From the NCBI GenBank assembly GCA_017551025.1, contig JAFZNG010000014.1, positions 1 through 64,000 of the forward strand: a stretch of 64,000 nucleotides of DNA, written 5' to 3'. This document shows positions 49,175 through 56,230 of this stretch, piece after piece. A program made the position numbers and the translations under genes. This DNA is from Paludibacteraceae bacterium. Its GTDB lineage: Bacteria; Bacteroidota; Bacteroidia; Bacteroidales; Paludibacteraceae. The notes beneath the pieces are model-generated. The model ran no database searches and was not told the DNA's origin. It saw only the letters and a list, made by a program, of their open reading frames with translations. Position 1 is the stretch's first letter. Each line of letters starts with the position of its first letter.

Positions 49175-49340
49175 GCAGCGAAGCTGCGTTAAAACGTTAA
49201 AATGGCGCTTTTGCGCGTTAAGCGGTTAGGAAGGCCTTCGGCGTTAGCGTGACCAATTAACGTGACACTGTCACCATTTTAACAATTTAACGTGACACAG
49301 TCACCATTTTAACAATTTAACGTGCTATAAGCACTAAATT
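49175..49340. repeat. Array of mini-hairpins spaced by TTAA words after mdh
   Basis: Six small palindromes follow mdh: GCAGC-GAA-GCTGC (49175-49187), GCGC-TTTT-GCGC (49205-49216), GAAGGCCTTC (about 49230), GTGACACTGTCAC (49262-49274), GTGACACAGTCAC (49292-49304) and GTGC-TATAA-GCAC (49322-49334). They are joined by words such as CATTTTAACAATTTAACGTG, present twice exactly. No frame or RNA gene is seen in this 170-bp gap. Confidence 0.7.
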
Positions 49341-49343
49341 ATT

Positions 49344-50525
49344 ATGGATCTTTTTGAAAAATGTGACCATTTTGAGACGCTGAAAGTCGTGCGCCAGATG
49401 GGAATCTATCCCTATTTCCACGAGTTGGAGTCGCGCCAGGCACCGATCGTGACGATGGAGAACCATCGCGTCATCATGCTGGGCTCGAACAACTATCTGG
49501 GATTCACGGAGAACGAAGCCGTCATCAAAGCCGGTCACGCAGCACTGGATAAATACGGTACAGGTGTGTCGGGCAGCCGTTTTCTGAACGGTACGCTCGA
49601 CCTGCACCTGCAACTGGAACGCGAGATAGCCGCCTTCACGGGTTACGAGGAGTGTATGACCGTTTCGACGGGCTTCCAGACCAACCTGGCTATTATCTCG
49701 GCTATCTGCGGTAAGGATGACTATATCCTCAACGACCGCGAGAACCATGCCTCGATATACGATGCCTGCCGACTGAGTTATGCCAAGGTGTTACGGTACC
49801 GTCACTCCGATATGGAGGACCTGGAGCGTCAACTCCAGTCCATCCCGGAGACAGCCGGTAAGCTGATCATCACCGACGGCGTGTTCTCGATGCGCGGCGA
49901 TATATGCCGCCTGCCGGAGATATGTGCTCTGGCCGAGAAATACCATGCGCGCGTGATGGTAGATGATGCCCACGGATTCGGTGTGCTGGGTCCCGGTGGT
50001 CGCGGTACAGCGGCTCACTTCGGACTGACCGACAAGGTGGACATCACCATGCTGACCTTCTCCAAGTCGCTGGCTTCGATTGGCGGATGTATGCTGACCT
50101 CGCATCGCGTAGCCGACTGGCTGCGCCACGTATCGCGTCCGTTCATCTTCTCGGCATCTATCACGCCCTGCTCAGCTGCTACGGCACTGGAAGCGCTGCA
50201 TCAACTCATCGCCGACCCGGAGCGTCCGACACGACTGATGAATATCGCCAAGTACTTCCAAAAGCAACTGCTGACCGCAGGCGTGAAGATCATCGAGGCA
50301 CCGACACCTATCGTACCTATCTTCACCTACAAAACCCTGGATACGCTGGCATACGGCAAGAAGCTGTTTGACGAGGGCGTTTATGTGAACCCCGTGATCG
50401 CACCCGCGTGCGTAGAGGGTGAGTGCCTGCTGCGTACTACGCTTATGGCTACCCATACCGAACCCGTCATCGATGAGGCAGTAGAGATCATCGCTCGTGT
50501 ACTGAAAGAGGGGACGCCGTTTTAA
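49344..50525 (+). CDS. Serine palmitoyltransferase-like alpha-oxoamine synthase
   Basis: PLP enzyme of 393 residues with the alpha-oxoamine synthase pattern: MLGSNNYLGFTENEAVIKAG, SGSRFLNGTLDLHLQLE, DDAHGFGVLGPGGRGTAAHF, the PLP-Lys in TFSKSLASIGG, and NPVIAPACVEGECLLRTTLMATHT at the end. The whole reads very like the serine palmitoyltransferase of Bacteroides, which makes 3-ketosphinganine from serine and an acyl-CoA; AONS/KBL are less likely. It is followed at 35 bp by an SDR that could reduce the ketone. Confidence 0.85.
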   Translation: MDLFEKCDHFETLKVVRQMGIYPYFHELESRQAPIVTMENHRVIMLGSNNYLGFTENEAVIKAGHAALDKYGTGVSGSRFLNGTLDLHLQLEREIAAFTGYEECMTVSTGFQTNLAIISAICGKDDYILNDRENHASIYDACRLSYAKVLRYRHSDMEDLERQLQSIPETAGKLIITDGVFSMRGDICRLPEICALAEKYHARVMVDDAHGFGVLGPGGRGTAAHFGLTDKVDITMLTFSKSLASIGGCMLTSHRVADWLRHVSRPFIFSASITPCSAATALEALHQLIADPERPTRLMNIAKYFQKQLLTAGVKIIEAPTPIVPIFTYKTLDTLAYGKKLFDEGVYVNPVIAPACVEGECLLRTTLMATHTEPVIDEAVEIIARVLKEGTPF

Positions 50526-50559
50526 CCGGAGTAGGCTCCGGAGCCATAAAAGATAGCAA

Positions 50560-51342
50560 ATGAAAGTAGTAGTTCTCACAGGCGGTAGCAGCGGCATCGG
50601 TCAGGCGACCGCCGAACTGTTTGCCGCACGCGGATGGCAGGTATTTGAACTCTCGCGCAGCGGAAAAGACGGCGAGGGTATTACCCACGTGCGCTGCGAC
50701 GTAACCCAAGAGCAGTCGGTTCGGGACGCCATCACGGAGGTGATGCAACATACCGACCATATCGATGTCGTGCTCTCGAATGCCGGCATGGGTATCTCGG
50801 GTGCGATAGAGTATACCCGCGAGGAAGATGCCCGTCGCCAGATGGACGTCAACTTCTTCGGGGCTTTCGCGCTCACCAAAGCCGTACTGCCGCAACTACG
50901 TAAGCAACACAACGGACGTATCATCTTCACCTCCAGCGTAGCGGCCGTACTGGCCGTACCGTATCAGGCGTTCTACTCTGCCAGCAAGGCGGCTATCAAT
51001 GCCTTTGCCCTGGCGCTGCAGAACGAAGTGCGACCGTTCGGTATCCGCGTAGCCGTTGTGATGCCGGGCGATGTAGCCACCGGCTTTACCGGAGCACGCA
51101 TCAAGGAGCAGCAGGGTGAAGACGTGTATACCCACGCCCGTCAGGCCGTAGAAGCCATGGAGCGCGACGAGCAAGGCGGTATGGCCCCCGTGAAGATGGC
51201 ACGACTGATCTATCACGTAGCTACATGCCGCTGTCCGCGACCGGAATACGTAGGCGGAGCTATCTACCGCGTGTTCTGCGCCCTGGACTGCATGCTGCCG
51301 AAACGGCTGGTCAACTGGATAGAAGGGAAAATGTATAGTTAG
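50560..51342 (+). CDS. Short-chain dehydrogenase/reductase, candidate ketosphinganine reductase
   Basis: Classical SDR of 260 residues: TGGSSGIGQATAELFA nucleotide site, SNAG near residue 85, Ser in TSSVAAV and the YSASK catalytic Tyr-x3-Lys near 146, then PGDVATGF. The C-terminus (RVFCALDCMLPKRLVNWIEGKM) is hydrophobic with positive charges and may touch the membrane. Its place directly behind the serine palmitoyltransferase suggests reduction of 3-ketosphinganine. That is context-based inference; SDR substrates cannot be read from sequence. Confidence 0.8.
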   Translation: MKVVVLTGGSSGIGQATAELFAARGWQVFELSRSGKDGEGITHVRCDVTQEQSVRDAITEVMQHTDHIDVVLSNAGMGISGAIEYTREEDARRQMDVNFFGAFALTKAVLPQLRKQHNGRIIFTSSVAAVLAVPYQAFYSASKAAINAFALALQNEVRPFGIRVAVVMPGDVATGFTGARIKEQQGEDVYTHARQAVEAMERDEQGGMAPVKMARLIYHVATCRCPRPEYVGGAIYRVFCALDCMLPKRLVNWIEGKMYS

Positions 51343-51396
51343 ACCGCCCTGCGGGCTGAAAGAAGAAAGACCGCTTCGCTGAAAGAACAAAGACTT
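51341..51396. repeat. GACCG palindrome element after the SDR gene
   Basis: TAGACCGCCCTGCGGGCTGA, then AAGAAGAAAGACCGCTTCGCT and GAAAGAACAAAGA. Directly behind the SDR stop. A near copy follows pepD at 56112-56165. GCCC-TGC-GGGC forms a small hairpin. Confidence 0.75.
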
Positions 51397-51400
51397 TAAA

Positions 51401-52294
51401 ATGCTTCGACATATTCGCATCGTATCACCTTCCGGAGCAATTGAACCGGAGTATATAAAAGGCGCCATGGAGCGCCTTTTATCGCTGGGCTTTGAGGTAA
51501 CGGTCTCGCCGCATGCCTATGGCCGCAGCGGACGTTTTGCCGCCAGGGATGACGAACGCCTCGCCGATCTCAACGAGGCGCTGCAGGACCCGAGGGTAGA
51601 TGCTATCCTGTGTTCGCGCGGCGGATACGGCCTGCAACGCATCATCGACCGCGTCGTGGCGGTACATAAACCTATCATCGGTTTTTCGGATATCACGGCG
51701 CTGCATCAGTTATCCGCTATCAGCTCTCAGCCGTCAGTACATAGCATCATGTGCAAACACCTGGCGACCCTACCGCAACAGAGCGAAGCCTTCCGGCGCA
51801 CGATAGAACTGCTACGAGGTGCGCCGCTCCGCTACGAGCTGCCCTCCCATCCGCTGAACCGTACGGGAGAAATCACGGCACCGCTTATAGGCGGCAACCT
51901 CTCCGTCCTATACGGCCTGCAGGGAACGCCGTTTGAAATTAAAAATTTAAAATTAAAAATTAAAAATTGTAATCAAAGACCGATTCTGCTGATCGAGGAT
52001 ATATGCGAGCGGCATTATCATATCGACCGGATGATGAACAACCTGCGGCTGAGTGGCGTACTCGAGCATCTGAGCGGCCTCGTCGTAGGACAGTTTACCG
52101 ACTGCGAGGACGATCCGCTGATGGGCGAGACCGTACTGGAGACTATTGCTCGCTATGCGGCGCCGTATGACTATCCGGTGGTGTTTGACGCCCCCGTGGG
52201 GCACGTAGCACATAACCTGCCGTTGTGGCTTAACCGACCAACGAAACTAACCGTCACGAATGACTATGTCCAAATCGTGCAAGACAATGACTAA
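51401..52294 (+). CDS. ldcA: LD-carboxypeptidase (peptidase S66)
   Basis: 297-residue S66 protein that trims the last D-Ala from muropeptide tetrapeptides in peptidoglycan recycling. Signs: IVSPSGAIEPEYI, SRGGYGLQRI, catalytic Ser in IGFSDITALH, Glu in LLIEDICERHYHIDRM and His in VGHVAHNLPLWL. Two heptamer tracts lie in frame: residues around 104-112 (LSAISSQPS) and around 180-190 (IKNLKLKIKN). Both are in places where S66 proteins have loops; the first is 3-4 residues after the catalytic Ser. The frame is unbroken. The start has a coding hairpin with arms AAAAGGCGC and GCGCCTTTT (51459-51482). Confidence 0.88.
   Translation: MLRHIRIVSPSGAIEPEYIKGAMERLLSLGFEVTVSPHAYGRSGRFAARDDERLADLNEALQDPRVDAILCSRGGYGLQRIIDRVVAVHKPIIGFSDITALHQLSAISSQPSVHSIMCKHLATLPQQSEAFRRTIELLRGAPLRYELPSHPLNRTGEITAPLIGGNLSVLYGLQGTPFEIKNLKLKIKNCNQRPILLIEDICERHYHIDRMMNNLRLSGVLEHLSGLVVGQFTDCEDDPLMGETVLETIARYAAPYDYPVVFDAPVGHVAHNLPLWLNRPTKLTVTNDYVQIVQDND
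51707..51734. repeat. Heptamer tract, 4 x CAGCTAT-type, in ldcA
   Basis: CAGTTAT, CCGCTAT, CAGCTCT, CAGCCGT, then CAG; follows GFSDITALH coding. Confidence 0.75.
51936..51969. repeat. Heptamer tract, AAATTAA x about 5, in ldcA
   Basis: AAATTAA, AAATTTA, AAATTAA, AAATTAA, AAATTG; gives the Lys-rich stretch before LLIEDI. Strikingly AT-rich in a GC-rich gene. Confidence 0.85.
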
Positions 52295-54041
52295 ACGCGA
52301 AGGCATCGTATTTGCCTCTCTGCTCACGTTTCTGCTGCTACCCAACCTGGTGGGTACGTTCGCAGCACAAGACCTGCTGACCGTAGGGCAACGTATCATC
52401 TATTTGATTACCTCGTTGGCGTTGTACGGTCTGGGATTGACCGTGCTGAAGCGTCGTACGTTTCTATACGTTGCCTCGGCGGGTTTGCTGCTCTCGGCCA
52501 TCGACCTGGTCCACCTGATTATCAACGGTGCCACCACCTCGTTGCTGTTCGTATTTACGATTATCAAGTCAGAGAAAGGTGAGTTTCTGGAGCTGCTCTC
52601 CACCTACTGGTTTGTACTCATCATCTTCTTTGCCTTATGGGGAGTCTATTACTACCTGGCTCATCGCTATATTCGTCAGGAATATATCGCACCGCTACGT
52701 CCTCGTTTGTGGGCGCTTGGCATCATCGTGCTCTTTTTCATAAGTACGATAGTAGGACTGAAACTAAGGCCTAAGTTCTGGAACATGTTCAACTTCCGCG
52801 GTCAGGACATGCGTACGGCTGCCTGGGTGGGAGCGGAGAAAGCCTGCCCGATAAACATGTGTCTGTCGATGTATAACATCGTAGATCTGGCCTGTCAGAT
52901 TAGTGCGCAGAAAGCCGAACTGAGTGATTTCCGCTTCGGAGCAGAATACGTGCCGAGTCGTCCCAGACGCGTGCTGCATAACGAGCCTATTGTGGTCTTT
53001 CTCATAGGCGAGACCTCGCGCTACGACCACTGGCAGATCAACGGGTACGAACGCGAAACATCCCCCTGTCTGATGGCGCGCGACTCGGCCGAGATGATCT
53101 CGTTTGACTCGATCTATTCCGTAGCCAACCTCACGACGGTTTCCGTACCCTTTATCCTCTCGCGTGCCACGCCGCACGACAAAGAGTTGTACCTGCACGA
53201 AGCCTCGGTCGTGGATGCCTTCCACGAGGCTGGTTACCATACGGCATGGATAGCCGACCAGAGTTTTAACAACCATTTCCTGATGCGTATCGCCGAGAAC
53301 TGCGACTACCGCAAGTATGTCAGCGACCCGGGCACGGAGAGCTTTGTAGATACGGTGCTGCTCGCACCGCTGCGCACCGTACTCCAAGACCCCGAGACGC
53401 CGCAGTTCGTTGCGTTGCATTCGCTCGGTTGCCACTTCAAGTACTCGGCCCGTTATCCCGAGTCGTTTCAACGGTATACGCCCGATATGAATGGTATGGA
53501 TATACGTGCGCTATTTGACAAGGCCGGTAGTACCGATGCCGAAGGATTGGCACGCCTCAAGCCGGAGAATATCACCGCCTATCGCAACCTCAAGGCCATC
53601 CTCGTCAATTCGTACGACAACGCCATCCTCTTTACCGACTACTTCATCGACCGCGTCATTCGCGAACTGGAGCAGACCGAGCGTCCGGCCGTGCTGGTAT
53701 ATGTAGGTGATCACGGTGAGAACCTGCTGGACGACGAGAAGCATATGTTCCTCCACGGTACGTATGCCGGCAGTTACTACGAGTACCACGTGCCGCTGTT
53801 CGTCTGGACCAGTCCGCAGTACCGCAAACGCTATCCCGAGAAAGTGGAGGCACTGCGCCGGAACAGCCGAAAACAGACTTCCACCATGTGTATCTTCTAC
53901 TCGCTGCTCGACCTGGGCGAAGTAACACTACCAAGCCGGTGTCCGCAACTCTCTATTGCCGACACACTCATGCAACCGATGGATACCGTTTGGGGATTGG
54001 ATGCCAACCTGCTACCGATGCCTATTCCTACCCGACCTTAA
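52287..54041 (+). CDS. Phosphoethanolamine transferase, EptA/sulfatase family
   Basis: The protein (584 residues from the ATG at 52287, which overlaps the ldcA stop; ATGs at 52260 and 52266 also in frame) has about five membrane helices in its first 170 residues and a periplasmic alkaline-phosphatase-like domain: GETSRYDHWQINGYERETSP, nucleophile Thr in VANLTTVSVPFILSRA, and late metal ligands in VGDHGENLLDD and FLHGTYA. Such enzymes add phosphoethanolamine to lipid A or core sugars and can raise resistance to cationic peptides. The acceptor is not known here. Confidence 0.9.
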   Translation: MTKREGIVFASLLTFLLLPNLVGTFAAQDLLTVGQRIIYLITSLALYGLGLTVLKRRTFLYVASAGLLLSAIDLVHLIINGATTSLLFVFTIIKSEKGEFLELLSTYWFVLIIFFALWGVYYYLAHRYIRQEYIAPLRPRLWALGIIVLFFISTIVGLKLRPKFWNMFNFRGQDMRTAAWVGAEKACPINMCLSMYNIVDLACQISAQKAELSDFRFGAEYVPSRPRRVLHNEPIVVFLIGETSRYDHWQINGYERETSPCLMARDSAEMISFDSIYSVANLTTVSVPFILSRATPHDKELYLHEASVVDAFHEAGYHTAWIADQSFNNHFLMRIAENCDYRKYVSDPGTESFVDTVLLAPLRTVLQDPETPQFVALHSLGCHFKYSARYPESFQRYTPDMNGMDIRALFDKAGSTDAEGLARLKPENITAYRNLKAILVNSYDNAILFTDYFIDRVIRELEQTERPAVLVYVGDHGENLLDDEKHMFLHGTYAGSYYEYHVPLFVWTSPQYRKRYPEKVEALRRNSRKQTSTMCIFYSLLDLGEVTLPSRCPQLSIADTLMQPMDTVWGLDANLLPMPIPTRP

Positions 54042-54532
54042 TCGTCGAGTTTCTCATCGCTATGCCGTATCTCGCGCAAGAGACTTTTGCGCGTCAGCAC
54101 CATGGCTTCGATTACCACGGCCGGCAGGATAGCTGCCAGGTTGGGGTATAGCGTGGGGAACCACTCATTGGAGATCTTGACAGCATAGAATATCATAAAC
54201 GCGTAGTACGATCCGGCGACCAGTACGGTAACCAGCGAGAGCCAGATACGCCAACGGTCGCTAAAGAAGCAGAGCAGGCAAAGCACGGATAAGGCGATCA
54301 TGGCCAGGTTGGTATAATACAGTCCCTTGACCGATACAACCCCTACCAACACGCGTTCGTTGGTCTCAAAATCAGTCTGCCAGGCGTAGAAGTTCTTCTG
54401 GTCCATTTCATAGGTACGATTCGACACAATACCTTTGTCGCCTTGGAACTCGAAGACGGGTACGTAACGCAGCGTCATCGCGGCCGCTATCGCCACGAAC
54501 ATAAACAACCAACGCTTAAAAATATCGCTCAT
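54038..54532 (-). CDS. Four-helix membrane protein, DUF4293-like
   Basis: The 164-residue protein has four hydrophobic helices (about residues 8-24, 72-90, 96-116 and 128-148) and a first extracytoplasmic loop with YEMDQKNFYAWQTDFE. Length and layout are like the DUF4293 proteins found across Bacteroidetes; I am not certain. It has its own promoter, divergent from pepD, and overlaps the convergent eptA-like gene by 4 bp. Function unknown. Confidence 0.6.
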   Translation of the reverse strand: MSDIFKRWLFMFVAIAAAMTLRYVPVFEFQGDKGIVSNRTYEMDQKNFYAWQTDFETNERVLVGVVSVKGLYYTNLAMIALSVLCLLCFFSDRWRIWLSLVTVLVAGSYYAFMIFYAVKISNEWFPTLYPNLAAILPAVVIEAMVLTRKSLLREIRHSDEKLDD

Positions 54533-54559
54533 ACAATGCTTTTTTGTTCAATTCGGCTG

Positions 54560-54591
54560 CAAAGATATAAAATTTTTGGCATATTCACAAA
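54560..54591 (-). promoter_or_regulatory. Promoter of the four-helix membrane protein
   Basis: TTTG (54588-54591), 20 bp, TATCTTTG (54560-54567) on the minus strand. It interlocks with the pepD promoter, the two sharing 54575-54591. Confidence 0.8.
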
Positions 54592-54606
54592 TATTTCGTA
54601 TCTTTG
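54575..54606 (+). promoter_or_regulatory. pepD promoter
   Basis: TTTG (54575-54578), 20 bp, TATCTTTG (54599-54606), 52 bp before the pepD ATG. Overlaps the opposite promoter, so only one polymerase can bind at a time. Confidence 0.8.
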
Positions 54607-54657
54607 TAGGCGGATTTTGAGAAAATTCATAAAATGACACCATAAAAAACTACAGCA

Positions 54658-56109
54658 ATGGCAACTGACAAAACATCCCAAGTCTTTGACATCTTTGCGC
54701 AAATCAACCAGGTGCCTCGTCCGTCGAAGCACGAGGAGCGCATTAGTAAGTGGCTGCAGGACTTTGCAGCCGAGCACGGTATTGAGTGTATCGCCGACGA
54801 GGCGATGAACGTCATCATGCGTGTACCCGCTACGCCCGGTTATGAGGACCATGAGGGCGTTATCCTGCAGGCACACATGGATATGGTCTGCGAGAAGAAC
54901 GGCGACGTCAAGCACGACTTCATGAACGACCCGATCCAGACCTACGTGGACGGCGAGTGGCTCAAGGCGAAAGGCACGACCCTCGGTGCAGACGATGGCA
55001 TCGGTATATCTATGGCGCTGGCAGCCATTACCGACAAGGAACTGAAGCACCCCGCTATCGAGTGCCTCTTCACGGTGGACGAGGAGACCGGACTGACCGG
55101 CGCGATGCAACTGAAGGACGGCATGCTGCGCGGCCGTCGGCTCATCAACCTCGACTCGGAGGACGACGGCCAGATCTTCATCGGTTGTGCCGGCGGTATC
55201 GATACGCTCGCTCGTATGAAATACGAGCCAATTCAAAATTCAAAATTAAAAATTCAAAATTCATTAGCCATCCGCTTATCGGTAAGCGGACTGATGGGCG
55301 GTCACTCGGGCGATGATATCAACAAGGGTCGCGCGAACGCCAACCAACTGTTGGTATGGTTCCTGGCACGTATCTGGCCGCAGACCGAGGTGCAACTGGC
55401 GCGCATCAACGGCGGCAACCTGCGCAACGCCATCGCCCGCGAGGCGGAGGCCGTACTGACCGTTCCGATGGCGTATAAGGAGCAGATCCGTATCGAGTGG
55501 AACCACTTCACGGCTCAGATGGAACAGGTGTTCGGCCAGGTAGAGAAAGACATGCGGCTGGAACTGGAGACCACAGACATGCCCGAGGAGTTTATCCCGG
55601 CTGAGAAAGCCTACCGCCTCATCATGGCGCTCTGCGAGTGCCCGCACGGCATGATCGCCATGAGCAAAGACATGCCCGGACTGGTAGAGACGAGTACCAA
55701 CCTCGCGTCGATTAAAATGAAGGAAGGATATATCGAAGTGAATACCTCACAGCGTTCGTCTATCGAGGCCAGCAAGCACCACCTGAAGTGGGCGGTAGAG
55801 CAGGCTCTCTCGATGGCATGCGACGAAGTGACCCACGGCGACGGTTATCCGGGTTGGGCACCGAATCCCAAATCCGCCTTGCTGGAGATCACGAAAGCGG
55901 CCTACGAAGAACTCTTCAAGGCTGAACCCAAGGTGCTGGCTATCCATGCCGGACTGGAGTGTGGTCTGTTCCTGGAGAAATACCCGTACCTGGATATGGT
56001 CTCGATCGGTCCGCAAATGTACGGTGTCCACTCGCCCCAAGAGCGTCTGTCGATTCCGAGTACGGAGCGTTGCTACCAATGGCTTATCAGCGTTTTGGAG
56101 AAACTCTGA
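54658..56109 (+). CDS. pepD: Aminoacyl-histidine dipeptidase (cytosol nonspecific dipeptidase)
   Basis: M20-family dipeptidase of 483 residues: QVPRPSKHEERISKWL, metal ligands in LQAHMDMVCEKN, TLGADDGIG and FTVDEETGLTGA, the lid-domain MGGHSGDDINKGRANA, and the final HAGLECGLF. It cleaves dipeptides in the cytosol. A heptamer tract encodes IQNSKLKIQNS (residues about 192-202) at the start of the dimer/lid domain. The frame stays open. It is followed by the GACCG element and a strong terminator. Confidence 0.94.
   Translation: MATDKTSQVFDIFAQINQVPRPSKHEERISKWLQDFAAEHGIECIADEAMNVIMRVPATPGYEDHEGVILQAHMDMVCEKNGDVKHDFMNDPIQTYVDGEWLKAKGTTLGADDGIGISMALAAITDKELKHPAIECLFTVDEETGLTGAMQLKDGMLRGRRLINLDSEDDGQIFIGCAGGIDTLARMKYEPIQNSKLKIQNSLAIRLSVSGLMGGHSGDDINKGRANANQLLVWFLARIWPQTEVQLARINGGNLRNAIAREAEAVLTVPMAYKEQIRIEWNHFTAQMEQVFGQVEKDMRLELETTDMPEEFIPAEKAYRLIMALCECPHGMIAMSKDMPGLVETSTNLASIKMKEGYIEVNTSQRSSIEASKHHLKWAVEQALSMACDEVTHGDGYPGWAPNPKSALLEITKAAYEELFKAEPKVLAIHAGLECGLFLEKYPYLDMVSIGPQMYGVHSPQERLSIPSTERCYQWLISVLEKL
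55230..55264. repeat. Heptamer tract, 5 x AATTCAA, in pepD
   Basis: AATTCAA, AATTCAA, AATTAAA, AATTCAA, AATTCAT. Very AT-rich against a GC-rich gene. Confidence 0.9.
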
Positions 56110-56111
56110 TT

Positions 56112-56165
56112 TAGACCGGCCTGCGGCCTGAAGGAAAAAAGACCGCTTCGCTAAAAGACAAAAGA
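56112..56165. repeat. GACCG palindrome element after pepD
   Basis: TAGACCGGCCTGCGGCCTGA, then AGGAAAAAAGACCGCTTCGCT and AAAAGACAAAAGA; nearly the same as 51341-51396 and in the same position just after a stop codon. Confidence 0.75.
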
Positions 56166-56169
56166 TCAA

Positions 56170-56209
56170 AAAATAAGGAGCTGCTCGGCATGAGCAACTC
56201 CTTATTTTT
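56170..56209. terminator. Bidirectional terminator between pepD and secDF
   Basis: Hairpin AAAAATAAGGAG...CTCCTTATTTTT with an inner TGCTC/GAGCA stem; A- and T-runs on both sides let it end transcripts of both convergent genes. Confidence 0.9.
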
Positions 56210-56230
56210 ATACGCATACGCGTGCGCGCA

